From NCBI GenBank assembly GCA_003952965.2, contig CM025850.1, positions 25,403,618 to 25,467,617 on the forward strand: a stretch of DNA of 64,000 nucleotides, given 5' to 3'. Shown in pieces: positions 36,625 to 48,539 of the stretch. Position 1 is the first letter of the stretch. Each line of letters begins with the position of its first letter. This DNA comes from Morella rubra. Lineage: Eukaryota; Streptophyta; Magnoliopsida; Fagales; Myricaceae. Under the pieces are notes generated by a model that worked only from the letters and a program-made list of their open reading frames with translations, was not told where the DNA came from and did not search any database. The translations under genes and the position numbers were made by a program.

Positions 36625-37390
36625 AGGCTTAAATGCACCTCATACTCATATAGTATGCTAATGTTACAATAATATCTCTATGGTACAAAAAGTTAGTTTT
36701 GTATCCTCGAGATACTCTTTTCTGATGCAAAAATATCCTACCATTTAAAAAATTAACATGAGATGGTGACGTAGCAAGCATCTAACACGTCATCATAAAT
36801 GAAAACGCGCCATGTGTCCTTGAGGCCCACAAGCTCCACATCATATGCCTAGTCTACTTATCCCGAGTTACAATTTTTGTTTTTAATGACATGGCATTTT
36901 GGTGTTGATGTAGGCTAGATCAAGCGCTACTATTGAGCCAAAAGTTAAAGCTGAAAACTAAGGTGCAACCTTATTTCCTTTATACGCTTGATAGTGCAGA
37001 GTTTTGTATTAAGCGACAGGTGGACATGAGGGGTTGCACTACGTGGGTGTCACAGGTTGGGCTGTCAAGCACCGTTCTCTGTCCCAAAGGGATAAACACG
37101 AGTCAAAGGGTTATTGTTAGCTTCCATAGAGCCAATAGTTGAATGACTGCTAACTGAGCAAATGATGTGGAGCTTGTGGATCTAGTGGACACATAATGCG
37201 CTTTGATTCGTGCTGACTTGCTAAATGCATGTCACGTCACCATCTTACATTAATTTTTTAAACGAAAACTAACGGAGGGGTATTTTTGTATCAGAAAGTG
37301 TATCTCAGGGATACAAAATTAACTTTTTATACCACAAGGATATTTTTACAACATTAGCGTACCACAAGAGTATGAGATACATTTAAACCT
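36625..37390. mobile_element. Fold-back element with long terminal inverted repeats, about 0.77 kb, MULE-like
   Basis: The left end aggcttaaatgcacctcata and the inverse complement of the right end (aggtttaaatgtatctcata) match. Pairing continues inward through the gtatgctaatgtt, tacaaaattaac and atgagatggtgacgt-type blocks for over 150 bp. A 7-bp flank atattat is present on both sides, weak evidence because it is AT-only. A 69-codon frame in its middle has no recognisable similarity. Confidence 0.7.
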
Positions 37391-37589
37391 ATATTATATA
37401 TATGTGCTGCAGTAGTTACATAAATTTTGGCACTCATGTATACCCATTGTATATGTATTATATGATAGAAAACACATATGATGTTCAAAGGCTCATGATG
37501 TATGAAAGTAATGACGATTAGCATGCGGCCGATTACCCTTAATACCAGGATTATGGCTTAATTAATGGCAAAAAGCGGGATTAGTGATG

Positions 37590-37790
37590 AGCAATATTGG
37601 GCTCATAGAGGGCCCATTCTAGACCCAAACACACGGGCTGAAAGCAGGAAACATAACTAAGCTAAGGACAAGGAAATAAGGATAACGGCCCACAATGAAC
37701 GCAAGCCCAGATTTCCAGCTCGCTCCCATTTGGCCCAGTCAACGAATTGAGTTTAAGCTAACTCAACACTTCGCAACCCTAATCTCGTCC
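37590..37790 (+). promoter_or_regulatory. Upstream region of RRP14 with site-II-like and telo-box motifs
   Basis: Five TGGGC/GCCCA-type motifs (near 37598, 37611, 37687, 37704, 37731) precede a telo-box AACCCTAA at 37775-37782. In plants, clustered site II elements with a telo-box are characteristic of promoters of ribosomal-protein and ribosome-biogenesis genes, which fits the gene downstream. The motifs are seen; the function is inferred. Confidence 0.5.
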
Positions 37791-37916
37791 TTCCCAATCT
37801 GCCCTTTACTTTGGGTAGGACCATGACACCGTTCCACGCTGGCCGGCCAGACCCCTTGAACGCGCAGTCGTTTCCGAAGCAGCCCCTCTCCTCCTTCAGT
37901 CGTTAGCACCAGTTGA

Positions 37917-38881
37917 GGTTTTTTTTTATCTTTATCTTTTTCTATTTCTTTCTTGTTGTGTATGAAGACGAACTATAATCTTAACCTTCTTCTTTTCGTT
38001 TGTTCGTGTTTTGCCGAAATTGGAGTTCTCTATTTTTCTTTTGATGTATGCTCTCACTTTCTGGGTTTAAGTTTTAATTGCTGTTGTTTGGGATACTTGT
38101 TGAATTTTGACAGTAGGGGGGATAAATTAAAGTATAGTGGAATGTGTATATATGAATCAATTACTGGAATTCATTTGGGTAGGTTGTTGTAGGAAATCAA
38201 TGTTCCGACTGCAAATTCATACGTGTTGGATGCCATTTGTATCAGAAAATTAGTGATAGGCAAAATTTGTGTTGTATATATGTTTTTCTTTTGCTGAAAA
38301 CGACTTGGTGGGGCTTATGATGATGCGTACGTTTGCCTTAAAGCTTCGGGTCTGTTTGTTTGTAAAATTTTGAGGAGGTTAAAATTTTAGGGTATTGGAT
38401 TTGGTGAAAAAGTGAAGAGAGAGATTATTTTTTTATATTTATTATAGTGAAAAGTAATGATTTGATGGGGAGAAAGAGATTATATTATAATTTTTTATTG
38501 TGTTAAAATTTTTAGGGGTGTAAAATTTTTGTTTGCAAACAAACCCGAAGCAGTTTATGGGGGATGAAACTTTACTGCAGGAAGGGCATGTTTTGTGCAA
38601 TTTAGCTTCTTTTGATTGAGGTCAACAAGCTTGTAATGTTTCATGTTTCTCCTGTTAAAAGAGATTTTTAGAGAAAGGAAATGGATATAGTTTCATGTCA
38701 TTTTTACTTTTTACTTATCCCATTTCATTGGCCTCAAGCTCCCAATATCAAATGGAGGGTAAACTGTAATATCCAAGGCACTACGTAAATCTTGTAGTGA
38801 GGGAATGGTTCACTCTCTCTCTCTCTCTCTCTCTCTCTATTTCTCATACTAATCCCTGCTTCATTTTCAATAACTGTGCAG
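37917..38881 (+). other. Leader intron of RRP14
   Basis: A donor (gttgag|gttttt) at 37916/37917 and an acceptor ending tgtgcag at 38881, directly before the ATG, enclose about 965 bases without a credible gene. A MITE and a CT microsatellite (38815-38839) lie inside. Confidence 0.5.
38343..38551. mobile_element. hAT-like MITE in the RRP14 leader intron
   Basis: The left end gcttcgggtctgtttgtttg and the inverse complement of the right end (gcttcgggtttgtttgcaaa) match closely. It is about 209 bp, AT-rich, with agagagattatt and ttgatggggagaaagagat motifs shared with the MITE at 46240-46460. No coding capacity. Exact ends versus target duplication are ambiguous. Confidence 0.7.
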
Positions 38882-39931
38882 ATGAAGAATAAAAAGCAAA
38901 AGCCTACATCTGATTCTAAACCTGACACTGATTTGAAGTCTACTATTCAGCAGCATTCTCTGTTCTTTGACAAGTTAGTTGAGTTAATCCCTGCGAAATT
39001 CTATGTGCTGAATGACAAGAATAGGCCATGGTTTCAGGGCCTCAGCAAAGCCGAAAAGGCTATGGCAAAGAAAGAATCAAGGGAGAACATTAAGAAAGCT
39101 CGAAGAGATCGATTGGATCCAGAGAAGTCTTCCACAAGCACACTTGATTTGCTGAAGCAAAGCTTGGAGAAAGAAAACTCAAATGAGAGTGAAGATGAGG
39201 AAATAGAAATCAAACCTATGTCGTCTGACCTTGAAGATAATGAACGGAAGGTGACATTAGAAGAACTTCGACAACGGCTGCATCAAAAAATTGAAGAGTC
39301 CCGAGCAAATAGAAATTTCGGAGATTCAAATAGAGCAAAGAAGAGGTTTGGGAATGACAAGAGGAAAGGATTTCTCCAGAAGAAGTGCAAGAGAGACTCT
39401 ATTTCCGACGGAAGGAAACCAATGACAAGTAGTTCTGCAGATAAAGTGGAGAAGGATATAGCAGAGGCTTCAAAGGAACTTGCATTTACTACTGTCAAAC
39501 TTGGGGATGAGGAAGAAGAGTACGGAAAGAAGAAGAAGAGGAAACTATCAAAGATTAAGGAGCTTGAAAGGGCAAAGAGATTGAAAGAGGCGAAGAAAGA
39601 TCCTGAAAAAGGTCAGATTATCTCAAAGAAGCATTCGTGGAAAGCATCAACAAGTAGAGCAGCTGGTGTTAAGGTTCATGATGATCCAAACCTCCTGAAA
39701 AAAAGCATACACAAGGAGAAGAAGAGGCATCAGAAGAACACTGAGAAATGGAAGGATAGGCTGCAGACAACTGAGAAGATGAAAGCAGAGAAACAGCAAA
39801 AGAGATCAGAAAATATATCAGAGAGGATTCATGACAAGAAAATGCGGAGAATTGCGAAGAGAGAGAAAAAGCTAATGCGTCCAGGATTCGAAGGTCGAAA
39901 GGAAGCTTTTATTAATGGAGGACCAAATTAA
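38882..39931 (+). CDS. RRP14: Ribosome-biogenesis protein RRP14/SURF6 homologue
   Basis: Nucleolar factor of the SURF6 family; the yeast member Rrp14 is needed for pre-rRNA processing and early subunit assembly. The 349-residue frame starts at the ATG directly after the leader acceptor. N-terminal RRP14 region: HSLFFDKLVELIPAKFYVLN, then FQGLSKAEKAMAKKESREN and RRDRLDP. The middle is acidic (NESEDEEIEI), then VTLEELRQRLHQKIEESRAN opens the SURF6 domain. The C-terminus is strongly basic: LLKKSIHKEKKRHQKNTEKW, the RSENISERIHDKK stretch and the closing KLMRPGFEGRKEAFINGG. All coding sequence is in one exon, with no stop or shift. Lys/Arg-rich blocks serve as likely nuclear/nucleolar signals. Confidence 0.92.
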   Translation: MKNKKQKPTSDSKPDTDLKSTIQQHSLFFDKLVELIPAKFYVLNDKNRPWFQGLSKAEKAMAKKESRENIKKARRDRLDPEKSSTSTLDLLKQSLEKENSNESEDEEIEIKPMSSDLEDNERKVTLEELRQRLHQKIEESRANRNFGDSNRAKKRFGNDKRKGFLQKKCKRDSISDGRKPMTSSSADKVEKDIAEASKELAFTTVKLGDEEEEYGKKKKRKLSKIKELERAKRLKEAKKDPEKGQIISKKHSWKASTSRAAGVKVHDDPNLLKKSIHKEKKRHQKNTEKWKDRLQTTEKMKAEKQQKRSENISERIHDKKMRRIAKREKKLMRPGFEGRKEAFINGGPN

Positions 39932-42004
39932 GGTGCCTCCAAAAGTTCTGAGTTTCTGCCTCTTATATCACCTTTTTCCCTTGCTCTTAAATCAGTTGTC
40001 ATACGAAAATTTTATTTTAAGGATTCGGTTCTCGCACTCTCTCCCAACCTGTACAACTGCTTCGTAGATGAATGTTGTTAAAAATTCAAGACTTTCAGTT
40101 GATACCTGCAATTTGCAAAGCTTTGTCACTGGTGTCCAGTGGATCTCTTTGCGGATTTTAGTGCTGCTGATGGATGAAACTAATGGCCGTCAAGATTACT
40201 GGACATAACTTTAGGATATGACCGTCAAGATTATGCCACATTTTCGATGGTATGGTATGGTTTAAGAGTGCATTTTCATGAATTTTTTTATAGTTCAAGT
40301 ACGCAATGCGACGTAATCGATATTTTTGACCATTGAATGACATTAGTTCCGTAATTTGGAAGCGAGAAGCGAATTTTCCCCCTACTATTTTGACTCAACT
40401 TTTTATACTTATTTTCTAGAGAATTTTCATTTTTCTCCCTTGAACTATGTTGTCAATATCAATGTGGTGTTCCGAATTTCTAATTACGTCACATTGAGCC
40501 TTCGAATTACCAAATTCTATTAATGTGCACTCTTAAATAAGAGCTAATAGTCAAAATCGTACTACATGGCTCATTTATAATACATGGTATGATTTTGATA
40601 GTAGGATTTTATTTGACCATCTGAAGGCTCAATATGACAAACTTAATAGTTCAAACTGCTAAAGTGACATTAGCCTCGTAGTTTAGGGCACATAATGATT
40701 TTTTTCCTTATTTTTTTTTTCTCCATTTCTCTTCCGCTATTTACAATTGTGTTTTCGCATGCTTAATAGAGACTTAGGACCGTATTAAAATGTTGGATTG
40801 AGCTTATTGGTCTGGTAGGTTGTCGAACCTTCTTGAATGTAGAAAGCTGTGGTTAATATATGGGAAGTATGAGAGACAGCAAGCCCAAGAATAAGTTACC
40901 TTTTTCCCATAATATTGAATTACAGCAATAAGCTGCTTGACAAAGATTTGAAAAAGCAACCCACAATCCTCCTTTTACTCGCTCTCTTCCCCAACTTGTG
41001 CCAGCATAATTTCTTATGTGCTAATCAGGCCGCAATGGGAGACCCTCTACCCCTCGGGAGGTTCAAGTTCAACCCTCCCCTCTTCCACTGCAAACATTAT
41101 AAATTTTCTCTTGCAAAAGAATATGTACAATTAATAGTAAAGAATATTAAGTTTGCATTCGAATCTAAATATCAATGTTAAAGAGATATACAAACAACTT
41201 TTCTTATTAATTATATCACATACAAAATAAAACGATCTGAAATCAAAGATCTAAGATTACAAAAATCCCCAACAGTAGGGAAAGCTCAAATATAAAAACC
41301 TAAAGAACATATATATTAAGGGAAAACATCACTTTTCACCTCGATCTATGAGCTAAATGTCATTTTTGAGCTTTCAAAGTATTAATTTCTTTACGTCAAG
41401 CCCTCAAATTATAAAATTTATCAATATTGTTCTTATCATAGGATTCAACCATCCATATTGTACTACATAGTCTATTTTCTGTATATTTCAAGTGTATGAT
41501 TTTAGTAGAGTGCGAAGATTAATGCACTTTGAAAGTTGAGGGCTAAAATGCATGAGATTTGTGATTTAGACCCGTAAATAATATTTGGGTGAAAGTTTCA
41601 AGGATAGAAGTGACTTCCCTACATTTAATCATAGATAAGTTAAAATACAAATAATCAAATAACATACGGTTAACTCGAGAGCTGTGTATTATCTCAACGA
41701 CAACTCATGTAATGTTTTTGAATGGCTACATTAATCGGCTAATCCCTGTAGTTTAACAAACATACAAATCAATCCTCAATTTTTAATTCTTCCTAAGTCA
41801 GCCCCTTGAGATAATGCCCGCGTGCGTTTTATCCTTTTTGTTAACATTGATTTAGTTATTGGATAGAAATAACTAACATGGCTAATCATGCTCAACATTA
41901 GAGAGACACGTGTTTTGGAAGGCTTAATTGGAATGATGAATCATGCGCACATGCCATGTGTATACAAATAATTTAATATAATAAGGTGTATAAATTTTTT
42001 AAAG
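39932..42004. other. 3' flank of RRP14 and decayed fold-back elements
   Basis: 40150-40720 contains imperfect inverted repeats: gtcacattgagccttcgaat near 40489 is mirrored near 40617-40640, and gagctaatagtcaaaatcg near 40540 is mirrored at 40585-40600. 41320-41640 contains a second pair, with catttttgagctttcaaag mirrored by ctttgaaagttgagggctaa. Both resemble non-coding fold-back transposons. No gene was recognised. Confidence 0.45.
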
Positions 42005-42330
42005 GGTTAATTACAATTTCCCCCACGAACTTACACCCTAATCTCAAAAACTCCCATAAACTTGAACTCGTTATAACCCACCACCCCAACCTACGTGTCC
42101 CATTTGAAATCCTTTTGGGACCCAATTTTGGCGTTAACTTGCACATTTTCCTTTACACATGACCAGCACGTGACACCCATCCCACGTGAAAATATGAAAC
42201 TACCCCATTTGAAACAGTACCATTGGAATTTTTAATTATTTTCCCCCCGTGCTCTAAACTGTGTGTTTTGCCTGTGACATTCAAAAACAACAATCTCATT
42301 TCCTTTGCCCTCGAAGATGAACCCATTCCA
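42005..42330 (+). mobile_element. Candidate left terminus and leader of a Mutator-like element
   Basis: The sequence gggttaattacaatttcccc and the following GC-richer block, with cacgtg-type motifs near 42165-42205, resemble terminal inverted repeats and leaders of plant MULEs. A MULE transposase N-terminal relic lies in the same orientation 3.3 kb downstream. No matching right end was found. Confidence 0.35.
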
Positions 42331-45300
42331 TCTCTCTGAAATCACCACTGTCAGAAACTGATAGGGTTGAGATTTCGCTTCTATTTTAGTGCAAGGAAGA
42401 ACGTCGTTGCTGTTTTATGACGAAGGTATGATATTTGCTCTTTTTTCGCCCAAATAGTATCGTATTGCTCTTTTTATGCCATTGCTTGAGAATGAGTTAG
42501 TTGCTGGTGCTTTATGTTCGGTCAGTGGGTGATAAGTTAATGGGGTTTCTTCTATTATCGTTTATATTAGTGTGAGTGGGTGAGAAATGGTAGGGTCAAT
42601 CGGGTTTCTTTATGGTTTTCTTCAAGTTGCTTGTCCCCTTCCTCGACTAGTCCCCATCTGAAATTGTCCCCTCCTTTGCATATGTTGGTGGCGGCCATAT
42701 TTAAAATGTTATCATGTCATGTGTAAAGGACACTGTTTGAGGTAAAATAATGTACCGATAGAGTGTTGGAGTATCATGCGATATCTTTTTCGTTGGATCT
42801 GAAGCCAAGGAGGATGAGACCACATGGGAAGCATAATGCTTGTTTTTAAAAGCACTTTTGTGTTTGTTTGTCTGTGCCTAATATGTCTTTCTTTGCTTGT
42901 CTTTCTTTGTCTTGCCTTTTTTTGTGCATATTTTTACGCATGTTTTCAATCTTGTTTCTCACCTTGCACTATTTGAATCAGACTCAAATATTTGCCCTTC
43001 GTCATCTTGCAATAAATAGCTCAAACTGATTCTCTTTTTCTGTTTGAAAAAACTTGATAGTCCTTAAACTCTACCACAAATGCATGGGTCGTGACAAGTA
43101 AAATAGGGCAAAAAGAGTATCGTTTCCACAAGGAGGAGATTCAAGTACCAATTTATAAAATTTCCTATATTATTTAGACAATCCCAAATTGATGTGAAGA
43201 TTGCAAATTCTTAACTTGAAAAATCAAATATTAAATATTTATAGGGCTTGGATTTCATCAATTGAATTCTTTCAATGAGTTTAAATATGATTGCTTGCAT
43301 TAATGTTTTGTTAATCACAATGACCGAATTCTTTTTTATGTGATATCCTCTTTCAAGGTATAACACCTATACCTATATTAATTCTATGTCTACTTTCATG
43401 ATCACAGAAATTAATAAAGATTCATTATGCTCTGTGGAATTATTGAATATAGGTCACAAGGGTGTGTATTTATTTCTAAATTACACTTGAGGTTTGATGA
43501 ATTCATGAACTAATATTAAACTTCAACTTTTGTTACTTCATTCAACATCTTAAGCATGCAATTCATGGCCAGTAAATTGCAAGAATGAAAACCGAAATCA
43601 TCAAATTGCAATTAACAAATTATATTCATTACATCCATACTCAAATCATATAAAAAATTCAATGACTACGTCCTAGCCCTAGAATAAGAAAACTAGCAAA
43701 TCATAACTGATAAAACAATCCAATTATTTTTCAAAGAAAAATTCGAATTTAACATCCTTAATAATAATTCAAAAACTAAAAACTAGAGAAAGAAGAAAAA
43801 CTTTAAAATTGCAGAAATTCTAGCTACATGACGTTCCTCCTCTGAATATCTTCTCTTTCTTTTTTTTAATGTCTTTTTTCCTTACAAATTCTTCCTCCAT
43901 CTAATGTTGAAATCAATTCCATCCAAAATCGATTCTCCTTTCAAATTTTAAAACAAAATCATTTTCAAATTTATAAAACAAATCTTTTGAAATTTTAAAA
44001 GAGATCTTACTTTTCAAATTTCAAAACAAATTTTCTTTCAAATTTTGAAAATAGATTTGAAATCCAAAATTCTAGGTTGATTTTATTACCCAATTCCAGC
44101 TGGATTTAGAGCATCAAAAGACATAATTTGGAGTTTGATCCTTCACAAAAGTTTTAGATCTCGTTCTCAGCTTTCCAACACATCTGAGTTTATATTTTTA
44201 GGACTTCTAGAACACCAGATAGACATCAAAAACCGAAATAGTGTCTGGGCTGCAGTAAACTTTTGGACAGATTCGGACTTCTCCGTTTTTTGTAGATTTT
44301 GAACTTCAAAATGGCAGAACTGGATTTTGGACTCTTCATAAAAAGTTTTAGGCCTACATCTTAGCTTTCTAACAAGCAAAACAAAACCTAAATCCGAGAT
44401 CTTTAGCTCTAGTTAGAATCCAAAAACCGAACAGTGTTCTTTTTTACTGGACCAGTTCAACTAGGATTTGCTCTGTTGGCTTAGCCCAAATTTTTCTCTT
44501 CCCATAAGCTCAATTTCAACCTTATTGAATACTTAAATACCTACAAACACCAAGAATTCCTAGGAATTAAATAAACGTAAAAGAACTTAAAATTCTAGAC
44601 AAAATTTAGAATTGAACTTAACTAACTAAAAGACACTTAAAATTCTAGACAAACGAGTTAAGAAACATACAAAACACTTTGAAACAAAACAATTACTACT
44701 AAGAAAATGCGTGATATAAATTCCCACATTAGGTCCTTAGAATCTCTTCCATTTAGTGCATGGAATTCTCAATTCTCTACCCTATGTAACTTTTAGAAGG
44801 CTTCCTTTGCTAATAGTTTAGTTTGATATAATTTAAATGAATGTGAAACAAAAAAGGATCTTGTGTGTGAAGTTGGTTTGTCAAAGCAGAGTTATATGTA
44901 AAGTTGGATTTTCAAATAAGATTAGATTCATAATTTGAAATGCTCCCATGTATTATATGATTGTACATTACATGCTGGATAATGTTTGCTATAGTGGTTT
45001 AAACAATCTCAGTCACGTACGCGTTGGAATATGACTTATATGTTTGTTGTTTTATTTTTTATTATGTAAACTTGGATGGTCTAGACAATCTCAGACACAT
45101 ATGTTTGGCTTAATGTACATTACCTTGAGGCTAGATTAAACAATCCCAATTATATATAATAAATTTTCAAACTTAAAACCTTTTTTATTTGCCTTAGCTC
45201 TTGCTGCTGACCAATCTTAGTTCTTCTTCATTCAATATTTGTGTGTATGGGTATATGTCTGTTATACCTTGTGATTTTCTACTTGCTGTTTGATTTATGC
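42331..45300. other. Unassigned repeat-like DNA; insertion suspected at 43070-44760
   Basis: The 1.7 kb from 43070 (catgggtcgtgacaagtaaa, then gagtatcgtttccacaagg) differs in texture from its surroundings and resembles an unclassified dispersed plant repeat. The borders gtccttaaactc (left) and gtccttagaatc (right) are similar, which could be a degraded target duplication. No coding sequence was recognised in 42331-45300. Confidence 0.3.
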
Positions 45301-45565
45301 AATATTTGTATTAGTTGATACCATTTATAAGTTGACATTCAATCCATACTTACTGTGCAACATCTTCTGTTATATTGTTATATGGTTTGTCTGGGTATTT
45401 GTGTTAGTTGATACCATTTATAAGTTGACATTCAAACCATACTTACTATGCAGTATATGTCTGTTATACCTTGTAATTTTCTACTTGCTGTTTTATTTAT
45501 GCAGTATTTGTGTTAGTTGATACCATCTATAAGTTGACATTCAATTCGTACTTGCTGTTTGATTT
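45301..45565 (+). repeat. Three imperfect tandem copies of about 100 bp
   Basis: The block tagttgataccatttataag followed by ttgacattcaa and ccatacttact occurs at about 45312, 45405 and 45513, with variable spacers. It lies just before the MULE transposase relic. Confidence 0.75.
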
Positions 45566-45637
45566 GAAGTACATACATTAGGATCTCCATTGTTTAACGC
45601 TTGTTTTTGCTCTTCAAATCTACCAAGTTCATAAATA

Positions 45638-46118
45638 ATGAGCAATGAAGTTGTGTTGTTTGAGATAAACTATGGAGAAAGGTTTCAGAGGATGCCACAC
45701 ACTGAGTACATTGGAGGCAAGGAGTTGCACCATGAGCCATGAGATATGGACTGCCTCTCATTCTTTAAGTTGGAAAGCGATATGTATTGAGTATGGATAC
45801 ACACATGGTGACTTGATGTACTACGCTCACCCAGCAAAGTCACTTGATGATGGGTTGGTGCTGATATCATCAAATATGGACTTGTTGGAGATGGTGACCT
45901 GCCATAAAGGTCATAATACAATCATTCTGTATGTGGTTGCATTCGGAGATGAAGCTGGCCATGACCAAGAGAATAGGAAAAGGTATAAGATGCCTGTTGT
46001 GAAGAAAGGGGCCATGGACAAAGGGAAACAAGTAATTGAAATGAAGAAAAACCTCCTAAAAGTCTACCACCTGATTCTTTTTGGTATCAAGTCGTTAGTG
46101 GGAAGTGGACGTGTTTGA
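45638..46118 (+). pseudogene. MULE (MuDR-type) transposase N-terminal domain relic
   Basis: From an ATG at 45638 the frame reads MSNEVVLFEINYGERFQRMP then HTEYIGGK, the PB1-like N-terminal domain that opens many plant MuDR transposases. A stop after about 34 codons and a frame change follow, after which EYGYTHGDLMYYAHPAKSLD, DGLVLISSNMDLLEM and TIILYV complete the same domain. The zinc-finger DNA-binding region, catalytic MULE domain and SWIM finger are absent downstream. It is a dead, truncated copy. A GRF zinc-finger relic lies 0.8 kb downstream on the opposite strand. Confidence 0.7.
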
Positions 46119-46239
46119 AGATAGAGAGGATGATGCAACTAATGGGTATCAGCCACGTACTACTGAAGATGAAGAGAACATTTGTTAAAACATACATGAT
46201 TGGCATGTTTGTGATGTGTTTATAGTGTACATGAGATTG

Positions 46240-46460
46240 AGTGGTGTTTGCTTGTTAAAATTTTGGGGTATGAGGTTGGTGAAAAAGTAAAAATAGTTTA
46301 TGGGAGTTGGTAAAAAGTGAAGAGAGAGAAAATTTGAATGAAAATTATAATGAAAAAGAATTATTTGATGGGAAGAGAGAGATTATTTTATAGTTTTTTT
46401 AATCAGGCCCAAAATTTTGGGGTGCCAAAACTGTGGCAATCAAACAACTCCTCAAAGTGT
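46240..46460. mobile_element. hAT-like MITE
   Basis: The left end ggtgtttgcttgttaaaatt with ttttgggg and the right end with aaaattttggggtgccaaaa, then caatcaaacaactc, pair as imperfect inverted repeats. The interior shares agagagaaaatt and ttgatgggaagagagagatt with the MITE in the RRP14 leader intron, so both belong to one family. Confidence 0.6.
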
Positions 46461-46878
46461 TGGTGACGTGACATCTTAAATGAAAGTTGGAAATGAGCCA
46501 TAGTCAGATGGAGTCAGTCACAGTCAGATATGTAACTGTCATGATAGAATTATTCTGTGCATTCAAATTTCGTTTTAAAACGTAAGAAAAAGCCTCGTGG
46601 CAAGTGACCTCGCCCCTGGGCTGAACAAAACCTTTCGGAAATTGTCACAAACACGAAGGATCGTATATTAACAACTTTTTACAGATCTAGAGAGAGAAGC
46701 TCCAAGAAACCGAAAATCCCCTTTGTCTCTAGTTTTTATGTACGTTTAATGATTGATTAGAATACTGTTGTTGTTGAATGTAAGAATCTCTAAAAGACCG
46801 CCTTCTTGATCACCAACCCCCAAAAACCACCTTAGAGTGTGAAGATTTAGATGTTTTGAAGAATGATGGTTGAAGGTT

Positions 46879-47437
46879 TCAGCTATGGCCATTGATTACA
46901 CAAGCTTTGTGCGTGGAGATCAAGAGCAGTCCTGAATCAAGATTTCCAAGCAAACTTAGAGGTTCTATGTCTCTGCAAGTTGTAAGTCTGCCCAAATAGC
47001 AGCACAATCTAGGCAAAAGAACTACTACAAGAATTAACAGCACCGACACAACGAGCTTATACTTCTTCACAAGAGTGCGATATTTTTCAATCTCCTTCAG
47101 GCTTTGAACCTCCTCCTTCAAATTTTCAATCACCTTCTTCATGCTGAAATTCTCCTTCTTCAGGCTTTCAATCTCCTCCTCCAGGCTTTCAATGTCCTTT
47201 TGGTCGACATTTAAACATTCTTACTTATCTCACATGCATTTCAATACCATTTCCCCGTATTCACACATTGGAAGATTAATCCAAGCAAAAAATTCACACT
47301 CGCGTTTAATCTTATAGTTCGGAAAACTATAGAATCGATGTCCAAAATTGTGTTCGGTGTACGAGGTCTTCATGTAGGCTGTGAAATCGAATAAACATTG
47401 ACAGTTGCTAGAACTTGCCTCACTTTCTGTAACCTAA
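46879..47437 (-). pseudogene. GRF zinc-finger, coiled-coil, membrane-anchor protein relic
   Basis: The minus strand reads NCQCLFDFTAYMKTSYTEHN, then FGHRFYSFPNYKIKRECEFF and AWINLPMCEYGE. This is the GRF-type zinc finger (CxC, then the NxGxRFY signature, a lost Cys at YSFPNYK, and a final Cys). Two in-frame stops follow, then a coiled coil (DIESLEEEIESLKKENFSMK and beyond) and one hydrophobic segment (LVVSVLLILVVVLLPRL), ending at 46879. The architecture is identical to the plus-strand copy at 57843-58627. It converges on the MULE transposase relic at 45638-46118. Confidence 0.6.
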
Positions 47438-48499
47438 GAGCTAAAACCACTATTGGAAGTAAACATAACTTATGGATGTGTTTGCATCACATTGACCAAA
47501 ATCTTGAATCAGCAAGATAGCACACTTAATCTCATGTTCCAAACTCCATAAGAATTATTGATAGAAAGTTCTAGACCCTAACTAAAGCATTTATCTAAGC
47601 CATAAAAACCACAAATAATTCTTGTTACTTTTGTAGAAATGCTATGCGATGAGGGGAAGGCATAAATAAAATAGGTTGGGTTCTAATTCAAAAAGGACTG
47701 AAAAAGGTCGTTAAAATTTCAAATTCGGCCTACTTCGCTCGAGCCAAGGTAGGTCGAAATGACTCTCTAAGAATTTGTAGTGACTTAGCTCCAGCCAAGG
47801 TAAGGCCAAGGTAGGGCGTAATTAATATGTATAAAATTGCACCTTTTTCACTCGAGCCACGGTAGGGCTAAGGTAGGGAGAAATGACATTCTAGAGATAA
47901 CTCTGAGATATTTTAGGAATGGGTCCTGCTCCATGAATTTGAACTTCTTCAAATTTTAAACATTCTTCAACCTTATCTTCATAATTCAAACACTCTTCAA
48001 CCTTTATCTTCTTCAAGAGACATCTTGAACACTTAAACAAAACTTATCTAAACAATTCAAATTACAAATCAAATTTGACACGGAATTTTGCCATTATTGA
48101 GATTGTGGAGCTTTGTGGCCTCAAACTCTATCAGGTTTAGATTGGTCTTCCGATTATGTACCTTTTTCCTTTTCCATTAGTAATAAAACTCTCTTGCTAA
48201 AAAAATGAAACTAGTGGTTTCTTTTCAAAAGGACAATACCTATAGGAAGTGGGATTAAACCATCTTATCATTCTTATCTAGATATATAAGGATATGCTGG
48301 AATCCCTCCATGCAAATATTGAACTTCTTAAAGAAAAGAATAAGAAGAAGTAAAAATAGAAGTAAGAAATGGATAATAAGAAATCTAGATCAATAAATTA
48401 CTTTCTGAAAAATGGTATATATTAGATAAGTGTAAAAAATGTACAAATAATAAATTCTATCATTCATATAGAACGTATCAATATAGAAGATGCACGGAA
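47438..48499. other. No gene seen; short repeated motif
   Basis: The motif gctcgagccaaggtagg and variants occur about three times between 47730 and 47875. The remainder is AT-rich and unassigned. It ends at the CACTA element. Confidence 0.4.
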
Positions 48500-48539
48500 C
48501 ACTACTAAAAATTATGTACATTAGGCAACTACAAAAGCG

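Noticed and set aside
36933..37142. 69-codon frame inside the 36.6-37.4 kb fold-back element
   Set aside because: It lies in the spacer of a non-coding inverted-repeat element and shows no known motif.
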